A DNA stretch of 64,000 bases. Source: Myxococcota bacterium. GTDB taxonomy: Bacteria > Myxococcota_A > UBA9160 > UBA4427. The stretch lies in NCBI GenBank assembly GCA_030748735.1, contig JASMLK010000106.1, forward strand, positions 37,312 through 101,311, in the 5' to 3' direction. A model generated the notes under the pieces. It was not told where the DNA came from and made no database searches. It saw only the letters and a program-made list of their open reading frames with translations. A program made the position numbers and the translations under genes. Of the stretch, positions 1 to 7,673 are shown piece after piece; within the stretch, counting starts at the first letter, position 1, and each line of letters begins with the position of its first letter.

Positions 1-309
1 GCCGCCGAGTGCGATCGCCTGCATGGTGGGCAGGATCGTCCCCTCGGTGCGGCGCAGCCCCGCTTCGCGCATCGTGCGCGCCATCGAAAGGCTGCCTTCG
101 AACTCGTAGTCCTGCGGCGTGAAGGGAGGCCCTTCTTCGAGCAGGATCACCGAACGGCCGGCCGCGGCGATGCCATGGGCGACGACCGCACCGGAGGGCC
201 CGGAGCCCACCACGAGCACGTCCGCCTCTTCTTCGAAATCACCGTCGTACTGCGCGTAGACGCGCAAGCCGTCGTTGCGCGCAGCCGCGATGGTTCGCGG
301 TGCACTCAT
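1..309 (-). CDS. GMC-family FAD oxidoreductase, N-terminal part (cut by window edge)
   Basis: Only the first 103 codons are inside the window. After about 28 residues the protein shows a dinucleotide-binding motif, VVGSGPSGAVVAHG, followed by an acidic residue at the end of the second strand (LLEEG). This is the N-terminal FAD-binding Rossmann fold of glucose-methanol-choline oxidoreductases, which oxidise alcohols or sugars and pass electrons to a quinone or cytochrome. The ATG overlaps the stop of the upstream small-subunit-like gene as ATGA, so the two are translationally coupled. The substrate cannot be inferred. The family call rests on the FAD motif plus the partner gene. Confidence 0.8.
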   Translation of the reverse strand, partial: MSAPRTIAAARNDGLRVYAQYDGDFEEEADVLVVGSGPSGAVVAHGIAAAGRSVILLEEGPPFTPQDYEFEGSLSMARTMREAGLRRTEGTILPTMQAIALGG

Positions 310-971
310 GGCGGCGACTCCGCGACTTCCTGAGACGTTTCGGCGTAGAGGTGATGCACGGGGCCCTCGAGATCGACCGGGGTTCCGTCACTCGGCGGTG
401 TCAGGTCTTCTTCGCTGAGTGCGATCATGTCGGGGTGCGCGCCGATCTTCGGGTACAGCAGGTCCGCCTCGACGATCGGGCTGTCGAATGCGTACGGGGC
501 GAGGCGAAGGCGCCGCAGCACCTCGGGATGCCCCAGATAACCCATCGTGAGTACCGCGCGCAGGGCGGTAAAGACGAGCTGCCGCGCGAAGTTCGGGCTC
601 GACGACCAGCCCTGCAGCACGATCTCACGCTGCTCGATGCTCAACGACGAAAAGCGTTTCCCACCATTCCAGCCCGGCGCGGGGAAGAACATCGTCACGT
701 GTTCGAACAGGGCGAAGAGCGCGCGAATCTGTCGGCGCACGCCCGGCTCGATCGCAGAGAGGAAGCGGTCTGCGTAGCCGGGAAGGTCGGCGTCGAGGCC
801 CGAAAACGGTATCGCGCCGCCAGCGGGGAACATCACCTCCGCGGTCGTTTCGATCAGCGCGACTTCGCGCGGCACGAGGATCTCGAACTCGCGATCCGGT
901 TTCGCGTACCCGAAGAACGCCCTGCGCACGAGCAGGGCGAGCAAAACGAGGACGACGATCAAAACCGACAC
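306..971 (-). CDS. gluconate 2-dehydrogenase subunit 3-like protein
   Basis: A 221-residue protein with a GTG start and one N-terminal hydrophobic segment (VLIVVLVLLALLV), then a soluble helical domain. Its size, the aromatic-rich middle (FFPAPGWNG) and its position directly before a GMC oxidoreductase match the small subunit of membrane-bound gluconate or sorbose dehydrogenase-like complexes. In those complexes it helps export or anchor the flavoprotein. No Shine-Dalgarno sequence is obvious before the GTG. It follows the EAL-HDOD gene on the same strand after a 44-base gap, so it may be co-transcribed. The family call depends on context as much as on sequence. Confidence 0.65.
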   Translation of the reverse strand: MSVLIVVLVLLALLVRRAFFGYAKPDREFEILVPREVALIETTAEVMFPAGGAIPFSGLDADLPGYADRFLSAIEPGVRRQIRALFALFEHVTMFFPAPGWNGGKRFSSLSIEQREIVLQGWSSSPNFARQLVFTALRAVLTMGYLGHPEVLRRLRLAPYAFDSPIVEADLLYPKIGAHPDMIALSEEDLTPPSDGTPVDLEGPVHHLYAETSQEVAESPP

Positions 972-1015
972 GCGCGGATGATACCCGCTGCTCTTCGATC
1001 GTCAGCGGGCGTGCA

Positions 1016-2278
1016 TCAACCCGCTGGCTGGGACAGGCCGTTGACCCAGGCATAGGCGCGATTGTCACAGTCCTGCAGGCTCGCGACCTCGAGTCCGAGT
1101 TCGGCGGTGGTCTGCGCGATGGTGTCGAACTCCGCACGCTCGATCTGCAGCGCGAGATCGAAGAGCCGCCCCAGCACACCTTCGTGCTTCAAGAGCGCCG
1201 CCTGTACTTCGTCCGAAAGATTCAGGCCCGGGATGATCTCCTCGATCGGCTGACCGAGCAGGACGTCGATCATCGAGAGCATCCCCACCAGGAAGGCCGA
1301 ACTGGCCTGGGTCGGGGTGACACCGCCCTCGACCAGTTCTTCGGCAACGAGTTCCATGACGCACCCGCGGTGGGTCGCGGTCTGGAGCAGCGGGTCCTGC
1401 AGCGCGTCTTCGTCGCCTCCGGCATAGAGCAGCATGAAGAGCCAGCGCCGCAGGTTGTCGCGGCCGAGATAGACCACCGCGTCCTCGATCCGCGCGATCT
1501 TGGACACGGGCGAGAGCGCCGCCGAATTCACCAGCCGCAGCAGGTTCATGCTCAAGCTCGGATTGCGCTTGAGCACTTCAGCGATCTCGGCGTTCTCTTC
1601 GCCGGTGACGAGCTTCTGGATCAGCGTCAGCACCTCGAGGCGCGCGGGGTCGGCGTTCTCCCCTTCGAGGATCTGCGGTGTCGAAAAGAAGTAGCCCTGG
1701 AACAGATCGAAGCCGAGGGACAGGCAGTATTCGAAGGCCTCGCGCGTCTCGACCTTCTCTGCGAGCAAGATCACGTCGTGCTTGCGGAGTTTGCGAACGA
1801 CGCTGCGCCAGCGTACACGCGGGATCTCCATCAGATCGAGCTTGATGTAGCGCGCGATCGAAACCATTTCGGCCCGGTAGTCGTCCTGGATCCAGTCGTC
1901 GAGCGCGATCGCGTAACCCATTTCGTCGAGTTCGCTGCAGCGCGCGGTCAGCTCCTCGTCGATCTCCACGTTTTCGAGCACCTCGATCACGACGCGCTCG
2001 CGCGGCAGCGCCTCGATGAGGTCGCTCTTGACCATCGAGCCCACGACATTCAGGAAGCCGAGGTGATTGCCGAGCACGCGATCGAGCCCCATCGTCATGA
2101 AGGTGTTGACGATTACCCGAAGCGAAGCCGCCCCCTGCTCGGCATAGACCGCCGCATCAGCCGCGGCCGACGCCCGAAACAACAGCTCGTACGCGATCAC
2201 GTTCTGGTCGCGATCGAGGATCGGCTGTCTTCCGACGAAGATTTGCGATTCCTGGGTCACGCTGGGCGTCTTCCGCAC
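1016..2278 (-). CDS. EAL-HDOD domain signalling protein
   Basis: A 420-residue protein with an EAL-like domain (about residues 10-210) followed by an HDOD domain (about 210-400), the YuxH/CdgJ arrangement. The EAL signature reads YELLFR rather than an intact E-x-L-x-R, and few metal-binding acids remain, so it probably binds partners rather than hydrolysing cyclic di-GMP. The HDOD part carries a typical stretch, RNPSLSMNLLRLVNSAA. Proteins of this class affect motility and surface behaviour. Start: GTG at 2278 is the longest form. GTG at 2260 has a better Shine-Dalgarno sequence (GGAAG nine bases upstream) and would remove six residues. Confidence 0.85.
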   Translation of the reverse strand: MRKTPSVTQESQIFVGRQPILDRDQNVIAYELLFRASAAADAAVYAEQGAASLRVIVNTFMTMGLDRVLGNHLGFLNVVGSMVKSDLIEALPRERVVIEVLENVEIDEELTARCSELDEMGYAIALDDWIQDDYRAEMVSIARYIKLDLMEIPRVRWRSVVRKLRKHDVILLAEKVETREAFEYCLSLGFDLFQGYFFSTPQILEGENADPARLEVLTLIQKLVTGEENAEIAEVLKRNPSLSMNLLRLVNSAALSPVSKIARIEDAVVYLGRDNLRRWLFMLLYAGGDEDALQDPLLQTATHRGCVMELVAEELVEGGVTPTQASSAFLVGMLSMIDVLLGQPIEEIIPGLNLSDEVQAALLKHEGVLGRLFDLALQIERAEFDTIAQTTAELGLEVASLQDCDNRAYAWVNGLSQPAG

Positions 2279-2384
2279 GGCTGGCCGGCAGGTTGGTTCA
2301 TGAGCCGCCTATCGGCCGGTGTCCGATCCGGCTAGAGAAATACGAACACTCGGCAACTCGGCGCGCTTCCCCCGTGAGGCGTTG

Positions 2385-2397
2385 CAGATTGCAATGT
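2385..2397 (-). promoter_or_regulatory. palindromic motif upstream of the EAL-HDOD gene
   Basis: CAGATTGCAATGT contains the self-complementary core ATTGCAAT. The identical 13 bases occur at 40112-40124 upstream of the flagellin gene, on the same side and at the same distance (107 bases) from the longest annotated start. It may be a binding site for a shared regulator. A 13-base match can arise by chance in a window of this size. Confidence 0.25.
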
Positions 2398-2564
2398 GAG
2401 CGCTGCGGTCCAGAAGACGCCCGTGTGCAGATCCCTCGCATCGAGGAAGAAACTTCAGTCGCTTCGGCGCTCCACCGATGAATGGGGTCATCGACGCCCA
2501 CGTGGCAAACGGATTCACACCTCAGAGTTCATCCGTCTGGATTCACCACAAAGGGAAAAGGCGC

Positions 2565-2897
2565 ATGCTCAACCAGTTTCGCAGATTCACCGCGGTAATT
2601 TGTATCACGGCACTGATCGCGGGGATCGTTCTCCCCTCGACTGCGAGCGCCGACGGCAACAGCTTCATCAATTCGAGCGACAGCGAAGCAAACAACATGA
2701 CCACGCCGATCATGGTGGACCTGGTCGTGCTGCGCCCCGTCGGCCTCGTTTCGATGGCCGTGAGCACGGTTCTCTTCGTGGTTCCCGTGCTGCCGCTGAC
2801 GCTCATCACGCGACCGTCGGAAGTCGCCAAGCCTTTCGACGCCATGGTGATGGAACCCGCGCGCTTCGTCTGGTCGGATCCACTCGGAACCCACTAG
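2565..2897 (+). CDS. small exported or membrane protein of unknown function
   Basis: A 110-residue protein with an N-terminal signal-like segment (AVICITALIAGIVLPSTASA) and one central hydrophobic helix preceded by LRPVGLVS and followed by a conserved-looking tail (VMEPARFVWSDPLG). Small proteins with this RPVGL / helix / PAR..PLG pattern are common in proteobacteria, sometimes loosely annotated as multidrug transporters without evidence. I chose the ATG at 2565 because it follows a purine-rich ribosome site (AAGGGAAAAGG) and gives a proper signal peptide. An upstream ATG at 2478 would add 29 implausible residues. It reads divergently from the EAL-HDOD gene. Function unknown. Confidence 0.7.
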   Translation: MLNQFRRFTAVICITALIAGIVLPSTASADGNSFINSSDSEANNMTTPIMVDLVVLRPVGLVSMAVSTVLFVVPVLPLTLITRPSEVAKPFDAMVMEPARFVWSDPLGTH

Positions 2898-2969
2898 CCC
2901 GACAAGCGCGTGAAACGCCTGGACCAGCACGTCTTGCGTGTTGGGCTTCGGTGCGTTCTGGGGACGGTG

Positions 2970-4172
2970 TCAGGAAGAAACGACGCTTCCGTCGAGATCT
3001 TCTTCACGCTGCTCGAGTTGGTCGAGTTGCTCGAGTTGGTCGAGGCGACGCTCGGCGAGAGCGAAGGCGCTGAGTTCGTTCGGCAGTACCCACTCGCTCA
3101 TCAGTGATCCGCCAATCGTGGGCGTCACCGCCGCCACCGCGGAGAGCCGCAAGCCGCGCTTCAAGAAGCGCCTGCGTGTCGCCACTTCGGTGCGTTCACC
3201 CGCCAGGGCGAGCACTGCACACGCCATGCCGACGCCCGCATAAGTGCGGCTGTTGGCACGCCGTTGGTACGCCTCTTCGCGACCGTCCGAAAGCAGACTC
3301 GCGGCCAGCTCGATGGCACGGCTGCTCAGTCGGCATCTGCGCGCAACCGCAACCGGCTCGGCTTCGAACTCTGCGTAGACGCCCGCGTGATTCGAATACG
3401 CCGCAGCGCGGCCATCGAATGCGATCGTCTCGTCGAAGACCCGGTCCACTTCGGTCGGGCGCAGCGCCGTCGCGATACCATCGCGCACGAAGACGTAGTC
3501 GACGCGACGCTCGCTGCGCTGGTGGGTCGGTCGATAGCGGTACGCGTTCGACCGCATCAAGGTCGGGAGCGGATCCCCGTATTCGAGCGCCACGTCGCGT
3601 ACGCCAGTCAGCCCCGAGAGCACGCCGTATTCGGGCGCTGCTTCGTCGAAGTTGAAGTCACCGGTCAGGATCACCGGGTCTTCGATGTCCCGAATACGCC
3701 CAGCGAGCTGCACGAGCTGCCCCACGCGATGTGAAGTGAAGGCATGGGCGACGCGCCGCTTGTAGCGCGCATGAAGGTGCGTGTTGATGAAACTCACGGG
3801 TCCATCGCTGCCCTGCAGGCGCAGACGCACGAAACCCTTCCCGCTCAAGTACTCGCCGTTGTCGAACTGCTCGAGCGTCCCACTCAGATTGAAGGGCTCG
3901 AAGTCGGCTTCGAGAATGGGCAGGCGCGAAATCACCATCAAGCCACTGCGCCCGATGGCACCGCCCAGATACCAGTGTTCGCGATAGCCAGCGGCTTCGG
4001 CCTTGCGCAGCAGCACGTCACGCGCGGCGCCCGACCAGACCTCCTGCAGCGCGATCACGTCCGCCGGCGAATCGGCAAACCGATCACCGATCGCTTCCAT
4101 GCGCGGGAGCACATCGGGAGCAAACGGCTCGGGAAGAGCCCAGACATTGAGTGTCGCTACCTGGATTCGCAT
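2970..4172 (-). CDS. endonuclease/exonuclease/phosphatase-family hydrolase, neutral sphingomyelinase-like
   Basis: A 400-residue protein starting at MRIQVATLNVW. It carries the metal and catalytic motifs of the DNase I-like fold: TLNVW (Asn9), LQEVW (Glu44), INTHLHA, LTGDFNFD and a final SNHAG matching the SDH box. RRVDYVFVRDG and YLSGKGFV resemble bacterial and eukaryotic neutral sphingomyelinases, so a phospholipid phosphodiester is a likely substrate, though unproved. The last 90-100 residues, after the catalytic domain, are extra. They hold a basic-hydrophobic stretch and end in a Leu/Gln/Glu-rich coiled-coil-like run (about DQLEQLDQLEQ). There is no signal peptide at this start; an upstream ATG at 4283 adds residues that look non-coding. 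Confidence 0.8.
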   Translation of the reverse strand: MRIQVATLNVWALPEPFAPDVLPRMEAIGDRFADSPADVIALQEVWSGAARDVLLRKAEAAGYREHWYLGGAIGRSGLMVISRLPILEADFEPFNLSGTLEQFDNGEYLSGKGFVRLRLQGSDGPVSFINTHLHARYKRRVAHAFTSHRVGQLVQLAGRIRDIEDPVILTGDFNFDEAAPEYGVLSGLTGVRDVALEYGDPLPTLMRSNAYRYRPTHQRSERRVDYVFVRDGIATALRPTEVDRVFDETIAFDGRAAAYSNHAGVYAEFEAEPVAVARRCRLSSRAIELAASLLSDGREEAYQRRANSRTYAGVGMACAVLALAGERTEVATRRRFLKRGLRLSAVAAVTPTIGGSLMSEWVLPNELSAFALAERRLDQLEQLDQLEQREEDLDGSVVSS

Positions 4173-4482
4173 CACCCACCACCGCGCCGGTTGATCTACA
4201 ACTCCCGGCACGCAACACGCGCGCAACGCATGCGGCAGCCGGGGGCACAGACGCACTGGTTGGTATTGCAAGGCCGCTGCCACGCTCCATCAGCATGGTC
4301 GAGCACGCATTCGTGCCCTGGGTGGCAACGGTTTGCGCAAGGCAATGCCGGTCTTCTGCCGGTGGCGTTACGAGACGGAGTACGTAACCATTTGTCTCGT
4401 TTTCCCGTTTCCGCCGGCCGAATTGCGCGGAGTTTGCACGGGACGGCCTCGAACGTTCATCGAGCCATCCAAGGAGTGAGTC
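4173..4482. other. intergenic region between divergent genes
   Basis: About 310 bases between the sphingomyelinase-like gene and the 138-residue gene. A small inverted repeat, GTTACG and CGTAAC around a 10-base loop, lies near 4367-4390, and an AAGGAGTGAGTC ribosome site precedes 4483. No open frame here looks coding. Confidence 0.5.
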
Positions 4483-4899
4483 ATGTCCGAAGAACCAAAC
4501 CTCGTCGCAGAGATGCAGCCCGACATCGAAAATCTCTACCGCGAGGACTCGTTCACCGACCTCAAGATCGCGCAGATCCGAAGGCTCACACCGATCAAGC
4601 CGGATGGCAGTGACGACACTTCACGCAAGGTGATGTTCATCGGCGAAACATCGATCATGTCGTCGCGCGGCCCGCTCCCGGTCCACGCACCGATCGAAGC
4701 CACGGACCTCGAAGATGCCTTCGCGAAGTTCCCCGAAGCCATCAACGCGGCCGTCGAACGCATGATCGAGGAGGCGAAGGAAATGCAGCGCCAGGAAGCG
4801 TCGCGCATCGTCGTGCCCGGTCAGGGCACGGGTGGGCTCGGCGGTCCGGGTGGTCCCGCTGGACCGGCAGGCCCCGGTGGCAAGGTCACGCTGCGCTAG
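4483..4899 (+). CDS. conserved-looking hypothetical cytoplasmic protein with Gly/Pro-rich tail
   Basis: A 138-residue soluble acidic protein. Residues 1-110 are mixed helix and strand with a motif-like stretch, MQPDIENLYRED, and a helix AINAAVERMIEEAKEMQRQ. The last 25 residues are a low-complexity Gly/Pro/Ala tail (collagen-like GGPGGPAGPAG). A good ribosome site, AAGGAGTGAGTC, precedes the ATG. It stands alone and converges with the rhomboid-like gene. I do not recognise the family or function; codon use and the ribosome site support a real gene. Confidence 0.75.
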   Translation: MSEEPNLVAEMQPDIENLYREDSFTDLKIAQIRRLTPIKPDGSDDTSRKVMFIGETSIMSSRGPLPVHAPIEATDLEDAFAKFPEAINAAVERMIEEAKEMQRQEASRIVVPGQGTGGLGGPGGPAGPAGPGGKVTLR

Positions 4900-4961
4900 A
4901 GGCCCGGCGTTCCGCCGCGCAGACGTGGTTCACCCCACGTCGAGCAGCGGGACGTCGATTT

Positions 4962-5020
4962 CTCTTGCCAGAGTGCGGAGATATGCCGTCGCAGTAGGAT
5001 GTTCATGAATAATGCGGGCT
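4962..5020 (-). repeat. truncated copy of an inverted-repeat (MITE-like) element
   Basis: Read on the minus strand, these about 59 bases match the left half of the element at 46768-46876 with only two or three differences. They include the terminal repeat with core ATTCATGAACATCC and the internal stretch CGGC.TATCTCCGCACTC. The other terminal repeat is missing, so this is a half-element. It lies between two convergent genes, 30 bases from the rhomboid-like stop. Confidence 0.8.
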
Positions 5021-5049
5021 GGTTCGCCATTGCGTAGCTGGTTCGGTGG

Positions 5050-7446
5050 TCAAGCCTCGTGCCTGGCGCCGAGCACCTCGCGACAGTACGCGTCCATTCC
5101 GTCGAACACCGAAAACGGTGTTCCGGTGGCTGCGCTGAAGTTCGGCAGCGGCGACGCAGCCGACTTCTCCACCAGATCGGAAAGCAGCTTCTGCACGGCG
5201 GCGAGTTGGCTCGGTGCTCCCGGCGCGAGCGCTGCGGGGTCGAAGCGGTCGCTGCGTAGTCGAATCAGCTTGAGGGGCTCTGCGGCGGCTTGCCAGTTGA
5301 GCGCGAAGTCGATCAGCACGACCGGCTTTGCGCCGAGCCCCGAAACCGCCGCGGCGGCGATCGCTTCGATGCGCGCGTAGGGGAGCCGAGTCTTCTTGCC
5401 GCCCTCGACCTCGATCACGATCCCCTCCCGTTCGAGGGTCACGGGAACGGCGTCGCGCACCTGGGTTTCGCGCAGAGTCGGTGCGACAGTGACCACGGTC
5501 GTGGTCTCGTCGTCGTCGTGAGCGGGGACCGAGACCTCGGTCACGGTTTCGTCGGCGCGCGGAATCGCTGAAGGGGCCACCACCTGGGTCACCGTGTCGC
5601 TCGCCCCGCCACCGGCGAAATCGTCCTCCTCGATGGCACCAGCGTCGAACGCCGCCCGGGCGAGTGCATCGTCGTCGAGGTCGCCGAAAGCGTCGTCCAT
5701 TTCGCCTTCGAACGCGTGGTCCTGGTCGAGGTCGGTCAGCAGTGGTGGATCGTTCCACGCCTCCGCATCACCCGCTGCGAGATCGTCGATCTCGAGAGGG
5801 AGAGCGTCCTCGAGTGAGTCGAGGCGAATCGCGTTGGGGTCGATGTCATCGAAGTCGTCGTCCACGCCGAGCGAAGCCGTCGCCGCCTGCGGCTCGTCGA
5901 GTTCGACTGCCGTTTCTACATCCAACGGGGCTTCGGGCTGCGGCGGTGCCGCGCTCTCGGGCGATGGCGCGGTCGGCTGCGCCCCCGGCCCTTCGGCGGG
6001 CGTCGACTGTGGAGCCCTGGCCGGCGTGACTTCCGAACTCAGGCCCATGAGTTCTTCGCGCTCGACGTCGCCGAGTTGGGGATCGCGCAGGGCGGTCTCC
6101 GCCGCCTTACGTGTGAGCTTGGGGTCGAGGTCGCGCGCGATACGCACCACGCGTTGAGCGAGGGCGGTCGTCAGCGGCTTCTTCTGGGACACGGCGAAGT
6201 CGAGGGCCGACACGGCCGCTTCGGGATGACCTTCGTCGAGGAGCGCTTCTCCCAACCGGACCCATGTCGTCGCAGGCGCCTGCACGTTGTCGACTTCGTC
6301 CGTCAGGGCGAACCAGTTGGTCACCGCCTGGCTTCCACTGCCCGCATGGAGATCCGATTCGATCGCCGAGAGCATCGCTTCGGCGACCCGCGATGCCTTG
6401 CCGATCGGAAGCGCTGTATCCCAGAGCGCAAGCGAGACGTCGCGATTGTCGGGCGCGCGGCGATGCTCTGCCCGCAGGATGTCGAACGCCTGCTCGACGC
6501 GCCCCGCTTCCCTCGCCGCCATCGCGCGCTCGAGGGCCGGGTTCGAAACGACCTCTTCGGCCTCGGTTTCCTTTTCGAGCTGATGCGATTCGAACTTCGC
6601 GAGGCCCATCCCGATCGCGACCACGGCACCGAGCACCAGGCCGGCGGACTGAACGAAGAGCGGCGCCGCATCGAAGTCGTCGAGGGTCGTCACACCACGC
6701 ACGAGCAGCGTGTCCGCCGCCAACCAGGCGGGCAGTACGAGCAGGCCCGGGAGCGGGATCATTCCGAACGCGCGCGGCGACCCGCCGAGAGACCGCACGA
6801 AGTGTGCCCCCAGGAGCGTCGCGATCAGGCCACTCGCTCCGAACCACGGTAACTTCATCGCTTCGGCATAGCCGAGCGCCACGCTGGCCGAGGCGGTCGC
6901 GAGCGTGCCCGCGATGGCGAGCCCAACCCATGGCAGGGGCCCCCAGGCGTCTTCGAGGGCAACCCCGACCAACAGCAGCATCGCAATCGAAAGCCACAAC
7001 GCGGCCGCGGTTTCATGGACACCCACGTGGGCGAGCCAGTCGATCGAATCGGCCTTGCTGCTCTCGATCCCGAAGCGCCAGACCGGGAGCATCCCGACCT
7101 TCGCGAGCGCGTAGGCGAGCAGGTCGACGAATTCCCCCTGGCTGCGTTCGACCAGGAAGTCGGAAATCGGCGCCAGGCCCTGTTCCCTGCGCTCGTTGTA
7201 GAACTCCTCACGCAGCGCATCGGCGTACGCCACGGGAATCACGGTTTCGTAGCGGGGATCGACCTCCACGAAGGGACTCTCGTGGAGATAGTCCACGGCA
7301 TCGGCGCGAGCGCGGTCGGCGAATTCGTTACCACCCTGCATCTGCGACCAGGCCGCAAAGAGCGCGATCGCGACCCCGATGGTGACGAAGGGAATTCTGC
7401 GTGCCGATCCGTCGGCCTGCGTCACGAGTACGAAGAAGAGACTCAC
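5050..7446 (-). CDS. rhomboid-like membrane protein (probable pseudoprotease) with long cytoplasmic tail
   Basis: A 798-residue protein with a GTG start behind AGGAGAAC. Residues 18-35 form a first membrane helix, then a roughly 100-residue soluble loop. Residues 140-285 form a rhomboid-like six-helix core with the serine motif GASG at 203-206. The partner helix reads VQSAGLVLG (265-273) where active rhomboids have a catalytic His, here Gln266. The dyad is therefore broken, suggesting a pseudoprotease that binds membrane proteins. The C-terminal half holds TPR-like helices (about 300-450), a Glu/Asp/Pro-rich linker (470-620) and a compact alpha/beta end domain (about 670-798). Partners are unknown. 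Confidence 0.75.
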   Translation of the reverse strand: MSLFFVLVTQADGSARRIPFVTIGVAIALFAAWSQMQGGNEFADRARADAVDYLHESPFVEVDPRYETVIPVAYADALREEFYNERREQGLAPISDFLVERSQGEFVDLLAYALAKVGMLPVWRFGIESSKADSIDWLAHVGVHETAAALWLSIAMLLLVGVALEDAWGPLPWVGLAIAGTLATASASVALGYAEAMKLPWFGASGLIATLLGAHFVRSLGGSPRAFGMIPLPGLLVLPAWLAADTLLVRGVTTLDDFDAAPLFVQSAGLVLGAVVAIGMGLAKFESHQLEKETEAEEVVSNPALERAMAAREAGRVEQAFDILRAEHRRAPDNRDVSLALWDTALPIGKASRVAEAMLSAIESDLHAGSGSQAVTNWFALTDEVDNVQAPATTWVRLGEALLDEGHPEAAVSALDFAVSQKKPLTTALAQRVVRIARDLDPKLTRKAAETALRDPQLGDVEREELMGLSSEVTPARAPQSTPAEGPGAQPTAPSPESAAPPQPEAPLDVETAVELDEPQAATASLGVDDDFDDIDPNAIRLDSLEDALPLEIDDLAAGDAEAWNDPPLLTDLDQDHAFEGEMDDAFGDLDDDALARAAFDAGAIEEDDFAGGGASDTVTQVVAPSAIPRADETVTEVSVPAHDDDETTTVVTVAPTLRETQVRDAVPVTLEREGIVIEVEGGKKTRLPYARIEAIAAAAVSGLGAKPVVLIDFALNWQAAAEPLKLIRLRSDRFDPAALAPGAPSQLAAVQKLLSDLVEKSAASPLPNFSAATGTPFSVFDGMDAYCREVLGARHEA

Positions 7447-7673
7447 AGCCGGTTCTCCTGGCGCGGCATCGACACCGAAGCCCCATGCGGTGGCGTCGTG
7501 GTGTGACGAGATGCGCCTGGTTCCTGTATTTCGCGCGCGTTCGCATCACACGGGAGCGGACCAGGGGCCCGCATTCGGGGCAAGCAGATCGCGCGCGAAC
7601 CCCACCGCTTTCAACGGAAAGCGGGAAGCGGCGCTAAAGCGAAAACCGGGCGTTGTGCTACTTCCCCGCCGTG

